From positions 1 through 50,997 of the forward strand of contig NZ_JAHLPR010000049.1 of assembly GCF_018918005.1 (NCBI RefSeq): a stretch of 50,997 nucleotides of DNA, read 5' to 3'. Under the pieces are notes generated by a model that saw nothing but the letters and a program-made list of their open reading frames with translations, was not told where the DNA came from and ran no database searches. Positions 42,392-50,991 of this stretch are shown here, in pieces; position 1 is the first letter of the stretch; the number at the start of each line of letters is the position of its first letter. This stretch comes from Paenibacillus sp. MSJ-34. GTDB taxonomy: Bacteria > Bacillota > Bacilli > Paenibacillales > Paenibacillaceae. The translations under genes and the position numbers were made by a program.

Positions 42392-42423
42392 AAAAAAGAG
42401 ACAACCGCCCAAGCGATTGTCTC
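42392..42423 (-). terminator. Intrinsic terminator of the arabinoside operon
   Basis: On the minus strand GAGACAATCGC pairs with GCGGTTGTCTC around a four-base loop and is followed by six T residues. It lies seven bases after the GH43 stop codon. Confidence 0.9.
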
Positions 42424-42429
42424 CCATCT

Positions 42430-43371
42430 CTATTGCGGCATACCGAAGTTAGGGGTGCCGTCCTCATTCCAAGCAATGACCTTCGCCCTTGCATGCCGGT
42501 TCGGGTCATACAGCGGATTGCCTTCGATTTCTTTGTAAGGCCGGGCATGGTAGACCATGACGTCCTTCCCGTTCTCTTGCGTGAAGCTGTTATGGCCCGG
42601 GCCGTATTGGCCCGCTTCCTCGTTGCTTACAAATACCGGTTGCGGCGTTTTGGACCAAGCTCCCGCATCCATGAGATCGGCTTCTTCGGACACCGTCAAT
42701 AATCCCATGCAATAATGATGGTCCGTCGCGCTGGCCGAGAAAGCGACGAAAATGTTGCCATTGCGCTTCAGAACGGCCGCCCCTTCGTTGACCCAGAATC
42801 CGATTTGTTCCCACGGATGCTCGGGTGTGGCGATCATGACCTCGTTGCCGGCAATCGTCCATGGGTTTACCATTTTATCGATATACAAATTCGAGATATT
42901 ATTGCGTTTCTCGGCCCAGATCGCATAACGCGTACCGCGATGCTCGAAAGTGGTCATATCGAGTGAAAAGTCCGTAAAGGCTTCGGATGTCGGATTCTCT
43001 TTTTGCATGATGCCTTTCTCGATCCAATCTCCTTCGAGCGGATTCTCAGCGGCGCATTCCAAGATGAAGGGGCGGATCTTCCAAATATCCTCTCGCTCCC
43101 CGGCGGCAAAATAAATATACCAACGGCCTTCGATATAATGAATCTCCGGCGCCCAAATGTGCAGGGACATCTCGCCGGATTCGCGGCAATGCCATACCGC
43201 CTTCTCCTCGGCGTCCGCCAACCCCTGAATGGATGTCGCCCGTCTTATGATAATGCGATTATATTCCGGCACCGATGCCGTGAAATAGTAGAATCCGTCC
43301 GTATGGAGATATACCCAAGGATCCGCACGCTGCTCTATCACCAAATTCTTGTACGTTTGTTCTGCTGTCAT
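42430..43371 (-). CDS. Glycoside hydrolase family 43 (probable arabinofuranosidase)
   Basis: A cytoplasmic five-bladed beta-propeller glycosidase. The general-base Asp lies in RADPWVYLHTDGFYYFTAS, the second blade has IWAPEIHYIEGRWYIYF, the acid Glu is in VNEGAAVLKRNGNIFVAF, and GPGHNSF and VYHARP follow. GH43 members remove alpha-L-arabinofuranosyl or beta-xylosyl units by inversion. The neighbouring GH51 enzyme and sugar ABC importer favour arabinose-containing oligosaccharides. No signal peptide is present, so it acts on imported oligomers. ATG 43371 has GAGAGG upstream; ATG 43395 just after the GH51 stop is an alternative. It is the last gene of the operon. Confidence 0.88.
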   Translation of the reverse strand: MTAEQTYKNLVIEQRADPWVYLHTDGFYYFTASVPEYNRIIIRRATSIQGLADAEEKAVWHCRESGEMSLHIWAPEIHYIEGRWYIYFAAGEREDIWKIRPFILECAAENPLEGDWIEKGIMQKENPTSEAFTDFSLDMTTFEHRGTRYAIWAEKRNNISNLYIDKMVNPWTIAGNEVMIATPEHPWEQIGFWVNEGAAVLKRNGNIFVAFSASATDHHYCMGLLTVSEEADLMDAGAWSKTPQPVFVSNEEAGQYGPGHNSFTQENGKDVMVYHARPYKEIEGNPLYDPNRHARAKVIAWNEDGTPNFGMPQ

Positions 43372-43398
43372 CGTCTCATCGATCCTCTCTATCATGTT

Positions 43399-44901
43399 TT
43401 AACGCGACATATGAAAACGAATCACATTCCAGGAATAAGGGTCGACAGCGGTCTCGGCACGGCCGCCGTCAACACGCGCCGCTCCGGCTTGGGCCGGCTG
43501 AATCTCATCGGGACGATCCGCCGTATTCACGGCATCCAGCCGCTCATGCTTCATCACAATGTGTTCCACGAATTGGCAACCCTCAAAGTCTCGCAAATCC
43601 AATTGCAGCAAGAGAGCTTCCTCTCCCCGATTGACCGCGAACACCGTCAGGTCGCCGGATTCCTCGTTGTAGACAACCGCGGAATCGAGGACCGGTACGT
43701 CCGTATACGTAGGGGTATCGTATTTCGGACTGTCTACGATGCCTCGAAGCACCGTGCCTCTGCCAAACCGGGAGATGTGCTGGAACGGATAGTAGGTTGG
43801 GTTGCGCCACGCCTTGCCTCCCTTTTCCGTTAGAATCAAAGGTTCGGTATTGACTAACAGCGATTGGCAGGCAATTTGGATACGGTCTGCATGACGCAGC
43901 AGGCTAAGCGCCGCGGAACCGAATACGAGCGCGTCTTCCATTCGAAATTTTACCCAATCCAGAGGATGCCCGGTTTGCCACGGAACATATTCCACATCGG
44001 GCTCGCGCCAAACGTTCCATTCGTCAAACGATAACTTCATCACCTTATTGCTGCGCTTGACTCCTTTCACATAATCGCAGGTTGCAATGACTTCTTCGAT
44101 TTGTTTTTCCATCTCGATCGGCATGGCCAAGTAAGACGGTGTGTCATTCGCGCGATTGAACACCCCGATATATTGATGAAGCGAGAGCATATCCGCATAT
44201 TCATACGTATATTCCAGTACGGTTCGATCCCATTCCGGGAAGGTCGGCATATGGCGCGCGGAACTTCCGACCGCAACAAGCTCAATACTCGGATCGATCC
44301 ATTTCATCACTTTCGCCGTTTCCCGCGCCAATTCTCCGTATTGGGCCGCCGTTTTGCGGGCGATCTGCCACTCCCCGTCGAGTTCATTGCCCAAGCACCA
44401 TGTTTTGATCTTGTAAGGATCCTTGATGCCATGGGATTTGCGAAGGTCGCTCCATTTGGTTCCGCCTTCGAAATTGCAATATTCCAAAATATTTTTAGCC
44501 GCCTCGATGCCTCTTGTCCCCAGATTGATCGTCATAATCGCTTCCGCGTCAATCATGCGGGCCCATTGCATGAACTCGTTCAGGCCGAATTGATTCGTTT
44601 CGATCTGTTTCCAGGCCGGATCGACGACGATCGGCCGCTGCTCTTTCGGGCCGATGCCATCCTCCCAATTGTACCCGGAAGTGAAATTCCCGCCGGGATA
44701 TCGGACGACCGAGAGATTCAATTCCTTCACCAGGTCCATGACATCTTGACGAAACCCGTGCTCGTCGGCGGTCTTATGATCGGGCTCATAAATGCCGTTA
44801 TAAACAACGCTTCCCATATGCTCGACGAACGATCCGAACATCGTATCGCTCACTTCGCCAATTTGATAATCTTTGCTTACAATAATGGATGCCTTTTTCA
44901 T
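43399..44901 (-). CDS. Glycoside hydrolase family 51 alpha-L-arabinofuranosidase
   Basis: A 500-residue retaining alpha-L-arabinofuranosidase that releases arabinose from arabino-oligosaccharides inside the cell. The (beta/alpha)8 barrel carries the acid/base Glu173 in CLGNELDGEW and the nucleophile Glu294 in LSFDEWNVW. Other family marks are MFGSFVEHMG and VRYPGGNFTSGYNWEDGIGP near the N-terminus, and the C-terminal beta domain ends in VIRFHMSR. No signal peptide. The ATG has GTGGAG upstream and the gene follows the MalG-type permease by 29 bases. Its place with GH43 and the ABC transporter defines the locus as arabinoside utilisation. Confidence 0.93.
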   Translation of the reverse strand: MKKASIIVSKDYQIGEVSDTMFGSFVEHMGSVVYNGIYEPDHKTADEHGFRQDVMDLVKELNLSVVRYPGGNFTSGYNWEDGIGPKEQRPIVVDPAWKQIETNQFGLNEFMQWARMIDAEAIMTINLGTRGIEAAKNILEYCNFEGGTKWSDLRKSHGIKDPYKIKTWCLGNELDGEWQIARKTAAQYGELARETAKVMKWIDPSIELVAVGSSARHMPTFPEWDRTVLEYTYEYADMLSLHQYIGVFNRANDTPSYLAMPIEMEKQIEEVIATCDYVKGVKRSNKVMKLSFDEWNVWREPDVEYVPWQTGHPLDWVKFRMEDALVFGSAALSLLRHADRIQIACQSLLVNTEPLILTEKGGKAWRNPTYYPFQHISRFGRGTVLRGIVDSPKYDTPTYTDVPVLDSAVVYNEESGDLTVFAVNRGEEALLLQLDLRDFEGCQFVEHIVMKHERLDAVNTADRPDEIQPAQAGAARVDGGRAETAVDPYSWNVIRFHMSR

Positions 44902-44930
44902 CGTTTCTACTCCACTTCATCTATGATGTA

Positions 44931-45752
44931 TTATTTGAGGCCGGAAGTTGCTATCCCCTGTACGAAATACCGCTGCGCCATGGCATACACCAGCATTAAC
45001 GGAATCAGAGACACCGTTGCCGCAGCCAAGGTGGCCCCGTATTCAATGGTTCTGCCCCCGACGAACATGGCCAGTCCCGCCGACAGCGTTCTCATCTCGG
45101 TCGAGCTTGTCAGCATCAGCGGATAGATCAGATCGTTCCAGTTGTTCATGAGCAAGAAGATGCCCAGCGTGACCATGGAAGATTTGCATAACGGCAGCAT
45201 AATGTGCCAGTAAATTCTGAATTCATTCAACCCGTCCACTCTTCCGGATTCCTCAAGATCCTTCGGCAAGCCTACGAAGAAGGACCGCATTAAGAAAATG
45301 CCAAAGGGACTGGCCGCTCGCGGAAGAATCAGGCCCCAATAGGTGTCCAGCATGCCGAACTTGTAGATCTGAACGAACAATGGAATCATCAGCACCTGGA
45401 AAGGAATCATCATCAGAATTAACACCAGGGTAAAAAGAACTTTATTCCCTTTAAACTTGATCCGGGCAAACGCATACCCTGCGAGCGAATCGAAAAACAC
45501 CGACAAAACCATGACGCCTCCGGAAAAAATGACGGTATTTTTCAGAAAATCGAGCAAAGGGATCCGTTCCCAAACTGTAATATATTGCGAGAACGTATAG
45601 CTGTCCGCAAAGAAAGTCGGCGGAAACTTGATCAACGACTGTTCGGTCTTAAACGAAGAGATCAAGATCCATAGAAAAGGATGAAGAATAAGGATCAATA
45701 ACGCGATGGCGATGACGGAACCTACGATTTTTTGCCACGTCGGTCTTTTCAT
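44931..45752 (-). CDS. Carbohydrate ABC transporter permease (MalG type)
   Basis: A 273-residue permease of the CUT1 sugar importer class with six membrane helices. The EAA loop that contacts the ATPase is DLEESGRVDGLNEFRIYWHI with the following MLPLCKS. The ATG follows a GGGGG ribosome site and the gene lies 12 bases after its MalF-type partner. No ATPase gene is present in the operon, so a shared MsmX-type ATPase elsewhere in the genome is expected. Confidence 0.92.
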   Translation of the reverse strand: MKRPTWQKIVGSVIAIALLILILHPFLWILISSFKTEQSLIKFPPTFFADSYTFSQYITVWERIPLLDFLKNTVIFSGGVMVLSVFFDSLAGYAFARIKFKGNKVLFTLVLILMMIPFQVLMIPLFVQIYKFGMLDTYWGLILPRAASPFGIFLMRSFFVGLPKDLEESGRVDGLNEFRIYWHIMLPLCKSSMVTLGIFLLMNNWNDLIYPLMLTSSTEMRTLSAGLAMFVGGRTIEYGATLAAATVSLIPLMLVYAMAQRYFVQGIATSGLK

Positions 45753-45764
45753 GTTGATAGCCCC

Positions 45765-46676
45765 CTAATGCATGTCCGTTGTTTCTTTGCTTTGGAAATA
45801 GCGATTCATCGCAAGCGTAACGATCATGATCACAATCAAGGTCATCACGGAAATAGCCGACGCGTAGCCGAGATCGTACGGCGCCGTCTGGAAGCCGCTC
45901 TTGTAAATGTAGGTCACCAGGGTTTCGGTTTTGCCCATTGGCCCGCCTTGCGTGGTCACGAAGATTTGGTCGAATACTTGCAAGGCCATAATCGTTGCCG
46001 TAACAACGCTGAATCCGAGTGCGGGAATAATCGACGGGATCGTAATGTTGAAAAATTGCCGAAACTTCCCTGCCCCGTCCAATTCGGCGGCTTCGTAATA
46101 CGATCCGGGGATTGTCTGAATGGCAGCGACGAGAATGACCATGGTATAACCGAAGTTACGCCACACCGTCATGAAGATGACCGCAGGCATCGCCAGATTC
46201 GGATCCCGCAGAAATCCCAAGCGGGGGAATCCGAGCTGGGTCAAATAATGCGTGTATAACCCGATCTGCGGATCCAACAAGAACGACCACATGATCCCGA
46301 TGGCCGTCAACGAACAAACAAACGGCAGAAATAAAGCGGATCGAAAAAATTTACGGAGCCGAGTGTTGCGCGAGACGAATACGGCAGCCACTAGAGACAG
46401 AGCAATTTGGAAAGGCACTTCCAGAACCGTAAAATAAGCCGTATTAAATAAAGCGCCCCAAAACTTGCTGTCGCCCAGCATGCGCTGAAAATGAGCGAGA
46501 CCGATAAAGTCCGCGGACTGCATAAAGACGTCCATACGGAGCGTGCTGATCGCAATCGTCGATATCAGCGGAATGAGCATAAAGATGAACAAAATAAGCA
46601 TGGCAGGAGCAATAAACAAGTACGCGGCCCGTTCCGGCTTATTCAACAATGACGCGGTTTTCACATTTGATTTCAT
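45765..46676 (-). CDS. Carbohydrate ABC transporter permease (MalF type)
   Basis: The partner permease of the MalG-type gene, about 303 residues with six helices. The N-terminal span is AAYLFIAPAMLILFIFMLIP; the EAA loop is YYEAAELDGAGKFRQFFNIT with the following IPSI. ATG 46676 is preferred over an upstream TTG because AGGTG lies six bases before it. It follows the binding-lipoprotein gene in the operon and together with it would import arabino-oligosaccharides, the substrate being inferred from GH51 and GH43. Confidence 0.92.
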   Translation of the reverse strand: MKSNVKTASLLNKPERAAYLFIAPAMLILFIFMLIPLISTIAISTLRMDVFMQSADFIGLAHFQRMLGDSKFWGALFNTAYFTVLEVPFQIALSLVAAVFVSRNTRLRKFFRSALFLPFVCSLTAIGIMWSFLLDPQIGLYTHYLTQLGFPRLGFLRDPNLAMPAVIFMTVWRNFGYTMVILVAAIQTIPGSYYEAAELDGAGKFRQFFNITIPSIIPALGFSVVTATIMALQVFDQIFVTTQGGPMGKTETLVTYIYKSGFQTAPYDLGYASAISVMTLIVIMIVTLAMNRYFQSKETTDMH

Positions 46677-46739
46677 ACGTTTCACCTGCTGACTTCTCGG
46701 GGCCAAGCCAACGAGTCCGTCAGCTCGGCCGCCCCTGGT

Positions 46740-48047
46740 TTATTGTTCGGATTTCAGCAATTCGTCGATGGTATCCGATGCTTTCTTAAGGGATTCCTCC
46801 ACGTTCGCTCCATTCTCCACCGCTTCGATGAGCAGCAGGAGCACTTCATTGTTAATACGGTCTGCGCTAATTAACCCTTGCAAGAACGGACCTGCCGCGT
46901 CGCCCATATCGGCCATCGTCGATATAATCGGATTCGACTTCACCTCGGGATCCTCGACGACCGATTTCAAGTAAGGAGGAAATCCGTTGCTAATCGACCA
47001 CTTCTTCGCGATTTCCGGAGAGTTCCAATAGTTGATAAAATCATAGACCGCGGCTTTCTCCGCTTCCGATGTCCCTTTCGGCACGCCGAAGCCGATCCCG
47101 TCCAGTTGCGTAAATTGCGTCGCCGAACCTGCAGGGGGCAACGCAATGCCGAAATCGATGGAACCGCTTTGCAAGGCCGGCACCATCCATGGCCCGTTCA
47201 TATACATCGCCATCTGCCCGCTTTGCATCATCTTCTCTAAATCCGCACTGGACGAACCCACCGGACTCACTTTTTTATTAACCACCAGATCTTGCAGCCA
47301 TGAGAAGGTTTCCAAGTTTTCCGGCGAATACAATGTCGATGTTCGAGTCGCGTCGTCCACGACCGATCCTCCGTTGCCAATGATCAGAGAAGCGTAATAT
47401 GGCGCCACTCCGCTCACAGGCAACCCTAAGCCGTATTGGTTCTTGGACGGGTCGGTTAATTTCTCGGCATAATCCGCCAATTCTTGCAAGGTGGCAGGGG
47501 CTTTGTCAGGATCCAATCCCGCATCCTTGAACATTTGCTTGTTCCAGAATAAGTAGAGCCCGTTCATTTGCATCGGAAGCAGGTAGGGTTGTCCATCCTT
47601 CGCCCCGAGCTCGAGCGCCCCGTTCACATAATCGTCGCGGTTGGCGCCTGTCGTATCGAAGAAATCGCTTATGTTTTGAAACGAGCCGTTCTGAATAAAC
47701 GGAGTGGCCGCACCGCCGATTACAGCGACAAAGCTGGGCGCGGTATCGGTGGATATCGCGACCGGAAGCTTCTGATTGAGTTGAGCCCACGGCATCACAT
47801 CCATTTTGATTTCAACCTTGCCTTTATTGGCTTCGTTATAGTCGTTCACAATCTGCTGCAGCAGTTCCCCGTCCGGACCTGTGAATCCGTTCCAGAAGGA
47901 TAGCGTGATTTTCCCGGATGAGGATTCCGAACCGTTGCCGCTTGAGTCGGTTTTCCCGTTGCCGCATGCCGATAACACGATAAGTAAAATGGCCAAGCTC
48001 ATTGATAAGAAAATGCGTACTTTTTGTTGCCGCAAATGATGTAACAT
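46740..48047 (-). CDS. Sugar-binding lipoprotein of the ABC importer
   Basis: An extracellular solute-binding protein (family 1) of about 435 residues. The signal peptide VRIFLSMSLAILLIVLSAC gives a lipobox and is followed by a Ser/Gly linker. The mature part has LSFWNGFTGPDGELLQQIVN, YLLPMQMNGLYLFWNKQMFK and QMAMYMNGPWMVPAL, typical of oligosaccharide-binding proteins. ATG 48047 is chosen over 48140 because GGAGGG lies five bases upstream and the signal peptide starts normally. It is the first gene of the operon. A 16-bp perfect palindrome, matching one before the LacI-type gene, lies about 110 bases upstream. Confidence 0.92.
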   Translation of the reverse strand: MLHHLRQQKVRIFLSMSLAILLIVLSACGNGKTDSSGNGSESSSGKITLSFWNGFTGPDGELLQQIVNDYNEANKGKVEIKMDVMPWAQLNQKLPVAISTDTAPSFVAVIGGAATPFIQNGSFQNISDFFDTTGANRDDYVNGALELGAKDGQPYLLPMQMNGLYLFWNKQMFKDAGLDPDKAPATLQELADYAEKLTDPSKNQYGLGLPVSGVAPYYASLIIGNGGSVVDDATRTSTLYSPENLETFSWLQDLVVNKKVSPVGSSSADLEKMMQSGQMAMYMNGPWMVPALQSGSIDFGIALPPAGSATQFTQLDGIGFGVPKGTSEAEKAAVYDFINYWNSPEIAKKWSISNGFPPYLKSVVEDPEVKSNPIISTMADMGDAAGPFLQGLISADRINNEVLLLLIEAVENGANVEESLKKASDTIDELLKSEQ

Positions 48048-48156
48048 TCGTTTCCCTCCAAAATGGTTAGTTATCACCGGAATTCGCTTACTGGACCGCC
48101 AAACTTCAACTTCACGTCGGAAGATCACCACCTCCTGCATTGGTGAACGCTTTTCT

Positions 48157-48172
48157 TTTAAATCGATTTAAA
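48157..48172. promoter_or_regulatory. LacI-type operator upstream of the arabinoside operon
   Basis: TTTAAATCGATTTAAA is a perfect 16-bp palindrome with the central CG of LacI/CcpA-type operators. The same 14-base core recurs upstream of the adjacent LacI-type gene. It lies between the regulator's stop and the binding-protein start. Confidence 0.75.
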
Positions 48173-48191
48173 TTTTGTTTAAAAAAATTTC

Positions 48192-49229
48192 TTATACTTT
48201 TACATGCGATGTACTGGATTCGCGAACGACGATCTCGGCAGGGATCGTCGTTTGTTTCGCGCCGACCTCTTGCCCCGTTAACAAAAGGATCATCTTGGTA
48301 GCGGCGACTCGGCCGATTTCACGCAACGACTGATGAATCGTTGTTAAAGCCGGCGTCGTCATCGAAGCCATCTCCATATTATCGCAACCGACCATTGCTA
48401 CATCTTCCGGAATTCGGATCCCGGCCGCATGCAGCGCTTTCATCGCGCCGATGGCCATGCGATCGTTGCCCGAGAAGAGGCCGTCAAAGGAAACGCCGCG
48501 CTTCAGCAATTCCCGGATGGCAGCCGCCCCGGATTCCATGGTGTAATCGCCGGTGACGACCAAGGAAGGATCATACAGCACTTTATAGTCTTCAAGCGCT
48601 TTCTTATACCCTTCCAGCCGGTCTATGCTAACCTGGTATTCCAGAGGCCCTGTAATATGGGCGACGTTCCTTCTGCCTGCTTGCAGCAGATGTTCGGTCG
48701 CCAGGTAGGCGCCGCCGAAGTCGTCGCGTTCGACGGTGATGACGTCGTTATGATGCCATCTTCCCAAGTAAACCACCGGAAAACCCGATTCGACAATCCG
48801 GGAGATATTGCTGTCATTGATCGATGCGGGCCATAAAATAATGCCGTCCGCACGCCGGTTCATCATGATTTTATCATAGGCGGCTTGTTCGTCTTGTTCC
48901 GTTGGCGCGGTGGAGACCATTAAGTAAAATCCGTTCTGAACGAGCACCTCCGTGACCCCTTCGAGGAGCTCTACGAAATACGGATGCGAAAATGCGTTGT
49001 GCGGCGTATTGGGAAAGATTAATGCGATCGTTTCCGCTTTCTTCGCCCGCAAACTTCTTCCGATCTCGTTCGGAACATAGTTTAACCGGCGAGCCGCTTC
49101 TTCTACCATTTGTCTTGTTTTCACGTTCACTCTAGGATCGCCGGCAAGCGCCAATGAAGCGGTTGCAGGGGAAACGCCAACAATTTTGGCCAAATCCTTC
49201 AGCGTGAGACTTCCTTTTTTCATAGACAT
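48192..49229 (-). CDS. LacI/GalR-family transcriptional regulator
   Basis: A 345-residue regulator. The N-terminal helix-turn-helix reads LTLKDLAKIVGVSPATASLA with the hinge region RLNYVPNEIGRSLR; the rest is a periplasmic-binding-protein-like effector domain (ALIFPNTPHNAFSHPYF, GRRNVAHITGP, DVAMVGCDNMEMAS). It should bind the TTTAAATCGATTTAA palindromes before its own gene and before the transport-hydrolase operon, and be released by an arabinose-derived ligand. Effector and substrate are inferred. ATG 49229 and ATG 49223 are both possible, with only a weak GGGTG site. Placement upstream on the same strand implies local control. Confidence 0.93.
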   Translation of the reverse strand: MSMKKGSLTLKDLAKIVGVSPATASLALAGDPRVNVKTRQMVEEAARRLNYVPNEIGRSLRAKKAETIALIFPNTPHNAFSHPYFVELLEGVTEVLVQNGFYLMVSTAPTEQDEQAAYDKIMMNRRADGIILWPASINDSNISRIVESGFPVVYLGRWHHNDVITVERDDFGGAYLATEHLLQAGRRNVAHITGPLEYQVSIDRLEGYKKALEDYKVLYDPSLVVTGDYTMESGAAAIRELLKRGVSFDGLFSGNDRMAIGAMKALHAAGIRIPEDVAMVGCDNMEMASMTTPALTTIHQSLREIGRVAATKMILLLTGQEVGAKQTTIPAEIVVRESSTSHVKV

Positions 49230-49248
49230 TCCAAGGCACCCTTTATCA

Positions 49249-49263
49249 TTTAAATCGATTTAA
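49249..49263. promoter_or_regulatory. LacI-type operator upstream of the regulator gene
   Basis: TTTAAATCGATTTAA repeats the core of the operator at 48157 exactly; the perfect palindrome is 14 bp (49250-49263). It lies 20 bases upstream of the regulator start, so autoregulation is expected. Confidence 0.7.
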
Positions 49264-49457
49264 TTAAACCAATAATAATACGTTTACATTGTTTCGTCAA
49301 TAGGGATTTTCAATGTTACGATCGCGTACCGGGAGAGATCCCAGTGACGTACCTGTGTTTAGCGCTAGACTTTTCCTTTTCATGACACCTAGCCGATCCG
49401 AACATCTTCATTTCTGTGTAAAACAGCTGGCTTTTTCAAATTTGAGCAATCATGGAA

Positions 49458-49493
49458 CAGGCCATAATCTTTCGAGAGCAAGATTATGACCTG
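49458..49493. terminator. Hairpin after the unknown secreted-protein gene
   Basis: CAGGCCATAATCT and AGATTATGACCTG form a 13-base-arm stem (one wobble) with a 10-base loop, 15 bases beyond the stop at 49508. There is no clear T run on the minus strand, so termination may be inefficient or factor-assisted. Confidence 0.5.
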
Positions 49494-49507
49494 TTTAAAC
49501 ATTTTAA

Positions 49508-50386
49508 TTATTGATTTTCATAAATCCACCCTTTTACAGCCACTCCAGAGTTATCACTTGGATTTTTTACTTTAAGGTAAACCCCACTAGGTGGCTTATT
49601 CGTGTTTGACAATGTTAAAACTTGATAGAATGACTCCTTCGCATATTCTGGTAGTTCTGGATAGTATCCAGTTTTGATGCTTTCTCCCAACACATCATCA
49701 CTAAATAGACCCTTTTTTACAACTTGATATACAGCAGTAACCGAATCCTGAAAACCAGGTTTGTACTGATATCCCGATATGCCTATTTTAAGATCGGTCA
49801 TATCAAACTTATCACTGTATGTTTTACCACCTTTGGATAGCCATTCATCATAAGAACCCAGGTAAACTGATGCTTGGGGCGATATCATACCATCATTCAT
49901 TATTTGGGAAGTATTACGATGTGAAAATCTTTCTGATTCTATTTTTTTTCTAACTAGATCACTCATCGTCTCTTGACCATCGAGCAACAATTTCCACTCC
50001 CCATCTTTTTTAATAACCGGGAGTAAAACTCTGTTAACCTCGTTATTCTCTTTGCGAATCAATTTCAAAGTTACAGTGAATGAAGAGTCAGAATTAGAAA
50101 CAATACTTTCTAAAGAAGCATTTGAAAATGGATCTGTACTTATAGCCTCCTGATACTGCTCGATTTGTTCGTTGATCGATTCGAACCTAGTGTCAATTAC
50201 CCAATTCACAGCTTCAGTAACATCACCCATTTGAATTGCATTAATGTAGTTGTTTACAGACTGCTTTGCCATTTCTTCTTCATTCACTGAATTCGCATTT
50301 ACAGCGGCCGGGAATACGGAGAGAAACATTAAAGGTATGATGATGAATGTCGTTTTTATTCTTCCAAAAAACATTGAAATTTGCAT
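49508..50386 (-). CDS. Secreted protein of unknown function with NTF2-like/DUF4878-like N-terminal domain
   Basis: A predicted secreted protein of about 292 residues. The signal peptide IKTTFIIIPLMFLSVFPAAVNAN is cleaved rather than lipidated (no lipobox). The first domain (AKQSVNNYINAIQMGDVTEA through DGEWKLLLDGQ) resembles the NTF2-like fold of secreted DUF4878-type proteins; the second half, with a Tyr-rich YLGSYDEWLSKGGKTYSDKF segment, is unrecognised. Start choice is uncertain: ATG 50386 has GAGAGG 12 bases upstream, ATG 50398 has it immediately adjacent, and GTG 50422 has none. The coding sequence is AT-rich compared with the sugar operon, which hints at a different origin. No operon partners. 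Confidence 0.65.
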   Translation of the reverse strand: MQISMFFGRIKTTFIIIPLMFLSVFPAAVNANSVNEEEMAKQSVNNYINAIQMGDVTEAVNWVIDTRFESINEQIEQYQEAISTDPFSNASLESIVSNSDSSFTVTLKLIRKENNEVNRVLLPVIKKDGEWKLLLDGQETMSDLVRKKIESERFSHRNTSQIMNDGMISPQASVYLGSYDEWLSKGGKTYSDKFDMTDLKIGISGYQYKPGFQDSVTAVYQVVKKGLFSDDVLGESIKTGYYPELPEYAKESFYQVLTLSNTNKPPSGVYLKVKNPSDNSGVAVKGWIYENQ

Positions 50387-50735
50387 TATAATTTTCATCC
50401 TCTCTTTTTTAATTAATTTCACCCAAGTAGTCCATGATCAAGTCTACAACCTGCCCTCCTTACCAAATTAGTTAAAATAGCGACTAAGTATACTCTATTC
50501 ACATTGGTAATCCCTCCCTTTTATAAATTCTCCTAAATAATAACATATTTACCTATGAAAATCCACAATATACCATAGTATGTAAAACACTCGAAATTAT
50601 AAATCCAACTGTAATGAATCATTGTTCTTTCCGGTTCATCTTCGGTCAAGGATTAAACCAAGCAATATTTATAAAGATATTTGATATAATGAATTCAAAG
50701 CACATTTGACTGTTAAATAAAGGAGAGTCTAATGT

Positions 50736-50867
50736 ATGAGCAAAATGTCAAACGGGAAATTAGAAAGACTTGCGGTTAACGCTATCAACGCAGAAGCAGA
50801 TAAACCCTCCTCTTACCTTATTAAGCTTCTCGGAATTCACATTCCGTTGCAGACTCTAGCTTCCTAG
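50736..50867 (+). CDS. Small 43-residue ORF, possible leader peptide
   Basis: An open frame with AAAGGAG about ten bases upstream encodes MSKMSNGKLERLAVNAINAE followed by ADKPSSYLIKLLGIHIPLQT and LAS. A TATAAT-like hexamer lies near 50684-50689, about 50 bases upstream of the start. The stop codon lies inside a hairpin at 50852-50875, and a structured leader follows. There is no Cys, no signal peptide and no known family. It could be a regulatory leader peptide, a small stand-alone protein, or a decayed gene start. A second, 15-codon ORF begins four bases earlier in another frame. Confidence 0.45.
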   Translation: MSKMSNGKLERLAVNAINAEADKPSSYLIKLLGIHIPLQTLAS

Positions 50868-50886
50868 CTAGGGTCTTCTATTGTTT
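50852..50886 (+). terminator. Hairpin overlapping the small-ORF stop
   Basis: GACTCTAGC pairs with GCTAGGGTC (one wobble) around a six-base loop, followed by TTCTATTGTTT. It overlaps the stop codon of the 43-codon ORF, so translation could disrupt it. A second hairpin, CACCCC/GGGGTG, follows at 50887-50905. Confidence 0.5.
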
Positions 50887-50931
50887 CACCCCCAAACATG
50901 GGGTGCGAACAAACATTCCTCTTGACTTTTC

Positions 50932-50991
50932 AAAATCACCCCAATAATCGCCGAGAAGGCTTTTTTTATTTCTAATGAATTGGGTGATTTT
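50932..50991 (+). promoter_or_regulatory. Leader with a sequestered ribosome site at the right edge
   Basis: AAAATCACCCCAA (50932-50944) can pair with TTGGGTGATTTT (50980-50991), leaving one bulged C. The right arm contains GGGTGA, which is well placed for an ATG at 50993 that continues off the window. Pairing would hide the ribosome site. Inside the loop is GCC-GAGAA-GGC followed by seven T residues. Confidence 0.4.

Noticed and set aside
42091-42429. Possible small gene between the repeats and GH43
   Set aside because: The open frames follow the family C repeat and the operon terminator and lack ribosome sites.
44101-45126. 341-codon plus-strand open frame
   Set aside because: Mirror frame of the GH51 gene and the start of the permease; composition and lack of motifs argue against a real gene.
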